Origin: Thinopyrum elongatum
Taxonomy: Eukaryota > Streptophyta > Magnoliopsida > Poales > Poaceae
Direction: 5' to 3'
NCBI GenBank assembly: GCA_011799875.1
Contig: CM022299.1
Location: forward strand, 29,167,996-29,231,995
DNA length: 64,000 nucleotides
The translations under genes were made by a program, and so were the position numbers. Position 1 is the stretch's first letter; every line of letters starts with the position of its first letter. The notes under the pieces were generated by a model that saw nothing but the letters and a program-made list of their open reading frames with translations, searched no databases and was not told the DNA's origin. Shown here one piece after another: positions 36,762-46,122 of this stretch.

Positions 36762-37097
36762 TGATATCTCTGAGCTCGAAGCTCCTGTCAATGGCGAGAG
36801 AGAGAGATGCGAGAGAGACTGAGTTTTGTGCAGCGCCAACTCTGCTGCTTTTCTGCTCCTCTTCTTATTTACTGGAAAACGGGAAAGACGGATCGAGACG
36901 TGTCCCATCTACTGGATCGTGCCATCCCACGATCATGGGCGTGCGCTCGCCGTGAGCTACGGCCTCGGGATCGCACATACCGCGTCCTCAGGCTTGACTG
37001 AAACTGAACACCGAAAAAACTGCAGACTGACGAAAATGAATCCTAATACTACACCTAACCTGAACCTGAACCTGTCACGCTAGTTTATTTGCTAACA
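36762..37097 (-). repeat. 5' LTR of young copia element
   Basis: 336 bp, near-identical to 32114-32441. TG...CA ends and TSD TACTT outside. Confidence 0.93.
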
Positions 37098-38038
37098 TAC
37101 TTACCTTCATGGAACAAGCTTGCATTATTAACAAGAAATGTAACTGATGAAAATGCTGCATGGCTGTGCTCCTCTGTTTCTGTTACACATACGTACCACT
37201 GAATCCCCGGAGTATGCAGGAGCTGAATGGCCCCTTCTTCGCCTTCAGGATCTCCACACGAGCGGCTAAGCCGCCATAGTACAAGTAACTGCATTCATTC
37301 AGAATTTTTTTTTTGAGGGAAATTTAGATGTTCTCTTCAATTTTTCGTGCTAGTACAAGTGATTTGCCAAATGCAAAACCAGAACACAAACCTGTGGACA
37401 TAAACGTTGTAGTCTTTTCCCTTGAGGTATTCCTTGGTGATGTAGGGGTCCTTGCCATCAGGAACAGCCGGAGCATTCGCCGCAGCATCTCCAGAAACCG
37501 CATACGCCATTTGCACCGACCCACCGCCAAGATCAATCACACCTACCGTCTTTGAGTAGTCTCCTCCCAATTTGTCCAGCAGATAGTTCAGAGCAACCTA
37601 CGTACCATGCATCATGTGATGCATACATAAGATGGGGTGTGTATATGGATCCATTGCTCATCTATGGGATTAGTGGCTGGTATGGTACCCATATGTAAGA
37701 TCCTTCTTGAGATCCCTCAAGAACGTTGATCCACTTTGGATTGTACTGAAACCTGCTCTCTGTGTGGACGACATCCCTGACCTGTAATAAAGATGATCAT
37801 TTGTAGCCCTTGCTCAGCAGAGCATCTTTCTTCAGTGATGCATACAATTGACAGTAACATGTGGAAGGCGAAAATTAATTACCGCCTGAAGAATCTCCTC
37901 TGCTTGCTCATCTCCTATAAGTCGGAGTCCAGCCGTGGCCTGCAAATTTCATTTCCACAAGGAAACATATATACTTTGAGGATGAGATTGGCATAGCTTA
38001 GATGTTCAACTTTTAGACTTCTTAATAATTCAAGTTTT

Positions 38039-39898
38039 TGTTTATTTTGTTGGCGGCAAGCGTGAACGCTCCTCGGTCGCTTCCGCGAGCGGCCAGGAGC
38101 GAACCCCAGCCGCCGCCGCCAGCGCCACAACCCACCGCCCCTCTCTCCTCGCCGCCGCCCACAGGTGTCGTCGGGCAAAGCCCGTGCGGCTCGGCGGCGG
38201 CGAGGCCCTCTCCTCCTCCTGCTGGAGTGGCGCGGCGCGGGCTGGCCGCTTCGGAGGAGCTCGGGCGCCTTGGCGTTCGGGGCGGCGCGGCGAGGCAGGG
38301 CTGGTGGTGGGCGCGCGCGGCGGGGCTGCGCAGGCGGCCGGCCAGCGAGGCGAGGTGCCGGGTGGCGTGGGCGTTGCGCGCGTCCGGGGGGCCGGAAGGC
38401 GCGGATCTGGCGCGAGGGGGCTCGCCCGGCGGCGTCAGCGAGGCTGTGCGGGCAGAGGGTCCCGGCGGCTGCAGGGGGCGGCGAGGCGTGGGCGCGCGCA
38501 GGCTTGGTGCGGGCAGCGGTTCGGCCGCGAGGGGCGCGGCGGCTGCGTGTGCCGACCGGATCTGCCGTCTCGTGGGTGCCAAGGTGGTGCTCTTGGCGGA
38601 TCTGGTGTGGTGCTCGTCGCGGGCGCGCGGTGGGTCTGGGCGGCGCAGTCGGCGCGGCTCAGAGGCCCGTGGCGGCGTGGAGGAGTTGCTTCAAGGCGCT
38701 GGTGGGGCCGATCTGGTCTCCGACGGCCGCAGTGGCGCGCGTGGTGCGCGTGGCGTGCGTCTGTTGCTTGGCTACGGCCGACAGCCATGGTGGTTGGCGG
38801 TTTCGGGCAGTGCACCTCCATTCCTTGCCAGCAGTCAGTTGCGTCCGGTGGCTTTGCTCTCGGTGGCCGCTCTTGGATCTGCCAGCTGGCTCTTGGATCT
38901 GGTCGTCGGTGGCCTCCGCAAGGTGCGGTTGGCTACGGCGGCGGCCTCTTCGTCGACGGGCAGGTGCGGCGGTGTTGATTGGTGGGCTTGTTGGCGCCGG
39001 TGCGGGATGATGTGCAGCCGAGGTGGTGTGGGAGCTTGGGTGAAGACCCTGTCTCGGCCTTGTGCCGTGACCAGCGATGGCGGCGGCTGTGGCCGTCGTG
39101 ACCTTCCTGGAGGCATCGCTGATTTGCTGCCGCACTCCTCCCGCACGGATCCGGCCATCTTGGCCTCTTCAGGGGAAACCCTTGATCTTATGATCGAACG
39201 ATGACGGCACCTTAGTGTCATTCTCCCTCTTGAGGGCTTCGTCTTGGAGCTCGGCATCGGCAAGCGGGACCGGTGGTTTGCGGCGGTGGTGGCGTCCATG
39301 CTTTGTGGCAACGATGATGGTGGGAGAGATGTCGGCGACGCGGCAATGGTTGCGGTAGTCGGCTCTTCTTCGGCGTGTCCATGGTTTTGCCTCGGTTTGT
39401 TTGTTGCTGTGGAGTCGAAGCTGCGGCGGCGGGGCCCTGTGGTATACGATGACTGGCTGCAGGTTGCCCGTTCGGCGATCTCCCGTGGCGCCAGCCGTGC
39501 CTGGTTTTGTCCTACAGAGTTCTCCGTCAGAGTCGGAGCTGCGCTGTCTGGCCGCAGGAGGCTGAGGCTTTGGCACAGATCTTCATGCAGCTTCACGCGT
39601 CCGCTGCAGTGTGGGTTGAGTTGACGATCGCCTACGGCGAAGTCGGAGTTGTTTGCTCAGAGTGTAGGGATGGCGATGACGCCTCTAGGGGAGGAGTGAT
39701 GACGATGACGCCTGCGTGCGGTCTCGCCGAGACCCTCTTTGGAGTGGTGTGCGTGGGTTTTTTTATGTGTGTCGCTCAGCGGTTGTGAGGGTTTTCGCCC
39801 GGTTCTCCATAATTAACTGGGCAATCTGGTTTTCGCTCGGTTTTTCCCAAATTAACCGAGCAACTCTCTTCTGCTTAATTAATCGATGAGGAAAAAAA
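38039..39898 (+). mobile_element. Non-LTR-type retroposon in apyrase intron 2
   Basis: About 1.86 kb, ending in an A-run (39892-39900) and flanked by the 15-bp duplication AATAATTCAAGTTTT (38024-38038 and 39899-39913). An A-tail and a duplication of this size are marks of target-primed reverse transcription. The 3' part (GCTTAATTAATCGATGAGG before the A-run) resembles plant LINE tails. The 5' part is very GC-rich, and overlapping ORFs in all three plus frames (for example 38038-39204) show no known domain. No RT domain was seen, so it is a non-autonomous or internally deleted copy. It lies antisense to apyrase. Confidence 0.8.
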
Positions 39899-40320
39899 AA
39901 TAATTCAAGTTTTCGTTGCTCTAGAATTACCACACCACGCGCCACGGCATCCTCACGTGTTTTCTTTGGATAAAGGTTTAGTTTGACAAGTCAGCAGTAT
40001 TTTTTTTGCCGGAGTCAGTATCAGAAGTAATCATTTACTTTTCAGAAAGAAGGATAGCACTCCCAGCCTCATCGTCAGTAATATTTCATCACTTGTTTAA
40101 TGAAAAGCCTTATTTAAATATCTCTTCAGTGTTTGATTAGCAGAGGATGGCTTTCTGATTCAGAAACTGAATTTCATTTCTGTTGTATACGTACCCCCAG
40201 TTTAAGGGGAGTCGTTTTCATAAGCGACCCAGGGACAACGCTCTTGGCCTTGCCAAGCAGAGGCAGCATAGACTTGGCAGCCTCCTGCGGTCGCCCAGCG
40301 TATGAGCTCGGCCCGGGTTG

Positions 40321-40695
40321 GAGGACTGAGCCTTAGCTCAGTGGCTGGGAGCGCAGTGGCGCACCAGCCCGCCCCGAGTTCGATCCTCAGCGGGAACGAA
40401 TTTCTGGGCGTCTCACTGTGCTACACTGTAGCATCACTATTTGTTATGAACAGTGTAATAATTTCCGCAGGTATCTCATGACGTCTACGAGCCACAGGCG
40501 AGGACAACGTGCCTGTTGTTTCCGGAGTCCTTGACTTCGGAAGTTTCACTAGACGTATTAGAGATATAGGTCGTACATCTGGTTTAGATGCATAGTCGGG
40601 GCGTGAGTTGTGGTGTGCGTGCATGTGTGGTGTGTGTGACTGTGCGTCCGAACAGATGCTACTGCTTGTATACTCAGTGAGGCTAAAAAAAAAAA
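40321..40695 (+). mobile_element. tRNA-derived SINE-like insertion in apyrase exon 2
   Basis: About 375 bp with a pol III A-box-like TTAGCTCAGTGG (near 40333), a B-box GAGTTCGATCC (near 40376) and a 3' A-run of 12. It is flanked by a 16-bp duplication AGCTC(G/A)GCCCGGGTTG (40305-40320 and 40696-40711, one mismatch). Removing it joins the apyrase codons after VQPG without a gap. Confidence 0.85.
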
Positions 40696-41161
40696 AGCTC
40701 AGCCCGGGTTGCACCTGCACCAGAAAACCAGAGCAAATATATGGAGACCTATTTTGAGAAAAGTTTGTGAACGAACTTTGTTACTGATGGTTTGGGTACA
40801 AAAAAAGTCTACTGCACGGTGGCTTGAAAAGGTAATTATGAAAGAGTTTTTATGTGGTCTTTGGCTCGAAAGCACCAGGGAGGCTTTCTGGGCAGGGTTT
40901 CACAAAGGGAGGTCATGGTGCAACCAGAAAACCAGAGCAATATCAAAGATGTTGCCATAGTATATGATCACCAATGGATCGATGATGGGGATGCATTGGC
41001 GCATGGTTCATCCGTACCCTACCCTGGTGAAGACCTCGATGTCGTCGCCGATCTCCACGAGGTCCATCTTCTTGTCGAACCTGAAGACGTGCACCCACGT
41101 CCCCGTGCTGCCGGCGTCGAAGATCACAACGTACTTGCCTGGCGCCGCCGATGCGTTCTCA

Positions 41162-43266
41162 GAGCATCTCCAACAGCCGCGCTATACAAGCGCCATGCCA
41201 GAAATTTATGATTTTTAGCGCGCGTGCAATCGCTAAGCAAGCTCCAGCGGACGCGCAATAACCACGCGCGCGACACAAAGAGTTCAGCGCGCGGTCCGAA
41301 ACGCCATCGCGCGCTGTTTATTTGCTGCGCCCACTACCGCGCGCCGCACACTCGAGCGCCCGCTAGTGACTTCCACCTACCCCGACCCAAGCGCTGGCGC
41401 CGCCGCCCGCACCACCCCATTTGTTCCGGCGACCATTCCGGCGCTTCCCCGACCTATCCCCGCGCCGCAGCCGCTTCCTCCTTCTCCCTCCAGTCGCCGC
41501 CGCCCCTCGCGCGCGCCATTCCTCCGACGGACAGCACCCGGCCGCCCACTGCCGCTCGGCGCCCACAAGGTGTTCGAGAAAACGCTTGCAAGGTATGTAT
41601 TGCTTCAACTTCACATTTTTTACATGAATTTGGTGCATGTTGTTTGTAGTTTTTATAGCCTAGTTTAAATTAAACATTGTAGATGCGTTCGTCATATGAT
41701 TCTTCCGAAGAAGAATTTGATATTGAAGAGGAGGAGTATCTTGCAATGATCCTAGCTATGCACATCAATAAAAAACCGAAGAACGGTGGTTCGGTTATGG
41801 GTCGGCAGAAAATTTGGAGGGATAGGATCGATGCCCACAACAGATTGATGATGCACTATTTTGCGGATAATCCCGTGTACCCCGAGTCGTACTTCCGGCG
41901 CCGGTTTAGGATGAGCACCGAGTTGTTCAGGCGCATTGCAGAGAAACTAGCGAGCCATGACCGTTTTTTTCAGCAAAGGAGGAATGCCGCCGGAGAGTTC
42001 GGGCATAGCACCTTTCAGAAGGTGACAGCCGCTTTGTGTATGTTGGCATACGGTATTCCCGTTGATCTAGTTGATGACCACTTGATCATGGGTGAGAGTC
42101 AAGCCATCATGTGTGTCAAGCGCTTCGCAGTCGGAATTGTGCAAGTGTTTGGCCAGGAGTATTTGAGATCTCCCAATGCTGAAGACGCCGCAAGGCTATT
42201 GGAGATGAACAAAGCTCGCGGCTTCCCAGGTATGCTTGGCTCAATAGATTGCATGCATTGGAGTTGGAAGAATTCTACTAAGGCATGGCATGGGCAATTC
42301 CACGGCCAAAAAAAGGGTTCCACTATAATCCTTGAAGCGGTGGCCGATCAAGAGACTTGGATTTGGCATGCTTTTTTTGGAAAGCCTGGATCTTTGAATG
42401 ACATCAACGTTGTTAATCGGTCACCACTGATGAATAAGATTGCAAATGGTGAGCTGCCACCGGTGCAGTTTGTAGCAAATGGCCATACATACAACTATGG
42501 CTACTATCTTGCGGATGGCATCTACCCAAAGTGGCAAATATTTGTGAAGCCGTTGAAAAAATCAGAAGGTAAGAATCTTGATTTCCACAATGCTCAGGCG
42601 GCGGCTAGAAAAGATGTGGAGAGAGTTTTTGGGATTTTGCAAGCCCAATTTGCTATTGTGAGAGGACCGGCTAGATTTTGGGATCAAAAGATGCTTTGGT
42701 ACATCATGCACGCTTGTGTGATCATGCATAAGATGATCATCGAGAATGAGCGTGGCCAAGATTTAGACTACTCTTAGTATGAGCTCTTGGGACATCCCTT
42801 GCGAGTGCGGCGGAGGGCTGCCAGGGTGGCCCGTTTTGTTGCCTCCTATCATGCCATTCGACGTGCCGAAACGCATGATGATCATCAGAAGGATCTCATT
42901 GAGGAGTGGTGGGCATGGAATGGCCGACAAAGAATATCATGATTTGTGCGTTTGATGTTGTATTGTTGAACTATTTGGTCTATTGCAAGATAAACTATTT
43001 GTTTGAGTTTTAATAATGAAATTGAACTATTTATTGTTGATTTATTTTATTTGTGTTTGATCTTTTTGTTGTGTTTGGAGTGCATATGTTGTTTGTGCGA
43101 GAGCGCTCATGCAATTTTTTTGCAGCGGCTGCTGGAGCGGCTCGCGCGTGCTAAACTTTGCAGCGGTCGTTGGAGCAAGCGCTCCGCGCCACGCCAAAAC
43201 TCACGAACCACGCGCTGCAAACATTTTTTTAGCGCGCCGCGCATTGCGCGACTGTTGGAGATGCTC
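41162..43266 (+). mobile_element. PIF/Harbinger transposon in apyrase exon 1
   Basis: About 2.1 kb with inverted ends GAGCATCTCCAACAG and CTGTTGGAGATGCTC. The flanking triplets are TCA (41159-41161) and TGA (43267-43269), compatible with a PIF-type TNA duplication that has changed at one base. It encodes a transposase but no second (Myb-like) ORF was recognised. It interrupts the apyrase first exon after codon 36. Confidence 0.88.
41683..42942 (+). CDS. PIF/Harbinger transposase with late premature stop
   Basis: ATG at 41683, 364 codons to TAG at 42775-42777. The frame continues open through a conserved-looking tail (PLRVRRRAARVARF, EEWWAWNG) to TGA at 42940-42942, so the TAG removes about 55 residues. 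The DDE nuclease triad is visible: Asp189 in GSIDCMHW, Asp278 in LADGIYPKW and Glu313 in KDVERVFG. The start follows TTGTAG, which could be a 3' splice site with a donor at AAG/GTATGT near 41591, so a 5' exon is possible. The catalytic domain is intact; whether the shortened protein works is unknown. Confidence 0.85.
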
Positions 43267-43384
43267 TGAGCGGGCTCCTCAACACCGCCGCCCTTCCGGC
43301 CAAGAAGCACCCCGTCCTGCACAAAGGCCGAAGGGGCTAGGACTAGCAGGACGAGGAGCAGCGCAATGATGCCCATGGTGTGAG

Positions 43385-43859
43385 GGCAATTTTGACAATT
43401 TTGACAATCATTTCACAAAATGAACTGTCCCTAAAAAAATTCACTCAGATGACCTTTTTGAGTGGCGCCCGACACGAAGGCGTCACACTACAATGTGCAA
43501 CGCCTGACTGACAGGCGCTACACGCCTGGCCAGCGTCGCACCCCGGACTGACTAAAAATTACTAAGTCAATGTGCAGCCCCTAAGAGTTAGGCGCCACAC
43601 TATACAGTGTGGCGCCTAACCTCTAGGCGTTACACTGTATAGTAGCTCTTAGGCGCTGCACACTGACTTAGTAATTTTCGGATCACCCGGATGCGACGCT
43701 GGCTAGGTGTGCAGCGCCTGTCAGTTAGACGCTGCACAGTGTAGTGTGGCGCCTTCGTGTCGGGCACCACACAAAAAGATCAGCTTAGTAAATTTTTTTT
43801 AGGGGTAGTTCATTTTGTGAAATGATTTCATCCACAGGTCAAAATTGTCAATTTTGTCA
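43385..43859. mobile_element. Foldback (MULE-like) MITE just before the apyrase ATG
   Basis: About 475 bp, two imperfect inverted arms of about 210 bp with ends GCAATTTTGACAATTTTGAC and its reverse complement. It is flanked by the 8-bp duplication GGTGTGAG (43377-43384 and 43860-43867). TSD size and long arms fit Mutator-like foldback elements. On the minus strand the TSD directly precedes the apyrase start codon, so the element separates promoter from coding sequence. Internally GGCGCC(A/T)CAC motifs repeat. Confidence 0.85.
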
Positions 43860-43867
43860 GGTGTGAG

Positions 43868-44335
43868 CCATTGCGAGCTACTACTGTCCGATGCAGTTCG
43901 TGCTCCGGCCGCCAGCAAGGTGCTGTGGTTTTAGAATCGTGGTTTTAAAGGGCTCGAGAGGGGACAGCCATTTCCACTAGCAAGGTACGGTTGCTGTCTA
44001 CCCGTGTTGAGAGGGGTATCAGGTATGGCTTGCCTGCCACTGCTGTGCTCCGATCCATATTCGCACGTGAATAACGGCTCTCCTTTCGGAAATTCTTCTT
44101 CTTTTTTGACGCAAATTAACGTGTATTAATACTTCTTTTTTTGCGAGGGGTGTATTAATACTAGTTGGACGATCCCCGCGCTTTGCTACGGTCCAGAACA
44201 TTTATAAACGCAATAAGATCTATGGCATGTGCAAAAGCTCCTGCAGTTTAAGATTGCAACCCAACCATATCCACATATGTTCTTGCATAACTTTTGAAAC
44301 CACCGCACATTCCTCCAATTTTCCTCCTCCACTAA
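43868..44335. other. No gene seen; former upstream region of apyrase
   Basis: Would have been 5' to the apyrase gene before the MITE insertion. Contains GACGATCCCCGCGCTTTGC near 44166, a phrase common in Triticeae repeats. No convincing promoter element was found. Confidence 0.35.
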
Positions 44336-46119
44336 GAGCAACGCCAATGGGGCGACCCAAACGGACGCGCGCTTTGTCCGCTTTTCGTCCATTTGGATCG
44401 GCCAGGCGGACGTGCGCGTCCGCATTCTCAAATGGGTCGGCTTGACCGCCCAACGGGGCGCTGACCCAAATGTGCCGGCGTGAAAAAAAAAAGCTCGGAG
44501 AAAAATAAACATAATTAAACATAAGTGGCCGGTCAACCGCCGGCCAAAGTCCACTTAAACCTAATTAAACATTAATTAAAACATAAAAAAAAGTCTGCGC
44601 CGCCCCGCACGCTGCCCTAGACGTCGCCGGCCTTGCCCTTGCCCTTGACGTCGACGTCGCCATCACCATCGCTGCCGGTGAGGTCGATGAAGACGGGAGC
44701 AGGGCCAGCCCCCACCCGAACGCCGCCTGGTACGCTGCCAGGGCAGCCTCCTTTGGTGTCTGCTGGGGCGGCGGCATTGCGGCTAGCCGCACGCACTCCT
44801 CCTCCTCCTGCTCAAGCCGGAGCGCCTCCGCGTCGCGTTGCAGCATCGCCTCGTAGCGCATCTCCCCCTCGCCGTCGGCCTGCTCCTGGTGGAGCCAGTG
44901 CGCCTTCCAGCGCTCAAGGTGGGCCGCCTCCTGTGCCGGCGTCGCGGCGAAGTGGACAGGAGGCGCGCTCACCCACTCGCGGTACTGGCCCGTCCACGTG
45001 TAGGCCTCCTCCGGCCAAGTGGGTGGAGGCGGGGAGCGCTTCCGCGTCGGCTCCGGCTCCGGCTTGGGCTCGACGGGCGGCGGCGGTGGCGGAGGCGGGA
45101 CGAAGAGCGGGGTGTGGACGGAGTTCCCCGCCGCCGATAGGGCAAGGGCTTGCTCCAGCCCATCCCAGTGCACGTCCTCCTCGAGACGGCTAGCCTCCAG
45201 CGTGTGCTGCAGGGCCTCCTCGACGGCGGCTTGGTACTCCGCCTCCGCCTCCATTTCGTCCGGCTCTACCCGCGGGGGCGGAGGTGGAAACGGCGGTGGG
45301 ACGGTGTCGACGCCTACACGCCGTTGCTCCTCGTGTTCGAGGGCAAACCATGCCTCCCAGTTGGGAGAGTCGGTGGCGTACTCGGGCATCCGCCGCTGCT
45401 CCGGCGTGAGCTACGTGCGGCGCCTGTGCACCTCCTCGTCGTGCGCCCGCTGGGTTCGCGGAACCGCCGGCACCAGGATCCGGTGCGGACCGAGGTGCCA
45501 GTGGTGCGGCAGCATGACGTCGGGGTAGGGCAGCGGCTGCCTGTACTCCCAGTGCCACCGCGCTTGGTGCACCGGGATGTGCAGGCGCCGGCGACCTGGG
45601 CGGAAACGCGCCGGCGCCGGAGGAGGAGGGGGAGGAGGAGCACGGGAGGACGAGGCGCCGGGGGTGCCCTTGACCTTGCCCTTGCCGTTGCTGCTGCCGA
45701 AGAGACCCATCGCTTGCTAGGGTTTGCTGTCGCCGGCGAGGAAGCAAAGGGAGTGGTGGGGGGCCAGATGTGGACGGAAGTGGATGAGGCCGGCCGCCGC
45801 CGCACGCGTGGTTAAAAAAAGGACGCTTCCATTGGCTGGCTAGTGGGCCCGCTGTCGGTGGTCGTCATAAATAAGACGACGAGCGGTAGTTGGGTGGCCT
45901 ACAGCTGGGGACGCGACGGACGCCGAGGAGACGCGCGGCGCGTCCGCTTCGCGTCCGCGCCGACGCATTTCAGGCGCAATTTTGGGCCAAAAATGGGTCG
46001 GTGCGGACGCCAGGCGGACGAGATTTGGGTTTGGGTCGGCGCGTTGGGCCTCCACTTTTGTCCGCGCCGACCCAAACGGATGCAGGCGGACAAAATGGGT
46101 CGCCCCATTGGAGTTGCTC
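44336..46119 (-). mobile_element. PIF/Harbinger-like element with unknown proline-rich ORF
   Basis: 1784 bp with inverted ends GAGCAACGCCAATGGGGCGA and TCGCCCCATTGGAGTTGCTC, flanked by TAA on both sides (44333-44335 and 46120-46122), the PIF/Harbinger target. Subterminal GGACGCG/CGCGTCC motifs repeat at both ends. No DDE transposase was found; its only long ORF is on the minus strand (45710-44565). Confidence 0.82.
44565..45710 (-). pseudogene. Proline/glutamate-rich protein of unknown function
   Basis: From ATG at 45710 the frame runs to 44565, about 381 codons, with one in-frame TAG at 45413-45411 that splits it into 99- and 281-codon parts. The N-terminal part is Gly/Ser/Pro-rich, followed by a Trp/His/Pro-rich stretch (WHWEYRQPLPYPDV). 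After the stop come PEYATDSPNWEAWFALEHEEQ-type residues, proline runs and an acidic Gln/Glu-rich helical region. Similar hypothetical proteins are common in grass annotations, probably because the element is common. It is not a known transposase. A diverged second ORF of a Harbinger family is possible but not shown. Confidence 0.6.
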
Positions 46120-46122
46120 TAA

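Larger units (their letters stand above)
32114..37097 (-). mobile_element. Young copia LTR retrotransposon in apyrase exon 7
   Basis: 4984 bp, flanked by TACTT (32109-32113 and 37098-37102). It has short LTRs of 328 and 336 bp that differ only at about half a dozen sites and small length changes. PBS, gag, protease, integrase, RT and RNase H all read on the minus strand. The insertion lies 7 bases inside the last apyrase exon. If the apyrase transcript were spliced normally, LTR sequence would give a stop within a few codons. Near-identical LTRs indicate recent insertion relative to the other elements, yet the coding part carries several disabling changes. Confidence 0.95.
31580..43376 (-). 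pseudogene. Apyrase (GDA1/CD39 NTPDase) gene broken by transposons
   Basis: Ecto-apyrases hydrolyse NTPs and NDPs to NMP. All seven exons can be placed on the minus strand: exon 1 43376-43267 plus 41160-41023 (split by PIF/Harbinger); exon 2 40714-40696 plus 40320-40195 (split by a SINE); exon 3 37939-37883; exon 4 37781-37689; exon 5 37597-37392; exon 6 37288-37197; exon 7 37104-37098 plus 32113-31580 (split by copia). Phases agree at every junction. Without the insertions it is about 452 codons, normal for plant apyrases, with no internal stop. An N-terminal hydrophobic signal or anchor (residues 3-18) is followed by ACR1 FDAGSTGTW (50-58; the usual Arg is Trp), ACR2 ATAGLRL, ACR3-like QEGSYIW and ACR4 [12 protein letters not shown] (194-205). 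A foldback MITE lies just before the ATG. It cannot give a full protein as it stands. Confidence 0.9.

Noticed and set aside
38038..39204. 388-codon plus-strand ORF
   Set aside because: Lies in GC-rich retroposon DNA with equally long ORFs in the other frames, no known domain and Ala/Gly/Arg-rich random-looking composition.
41366..41668. 100-codon ORF before the Harbinger transposase as separate gene
   Set aside because: Pro/Arg-rich and overlapping other frames; at most a 5' exon of the transposase.
44633..45193. Plus-strand ORFs opposite the Harbinger-like ORF
   Set aside because: GC-rich antisense shadows of the minus-strand proline-rich ORF.
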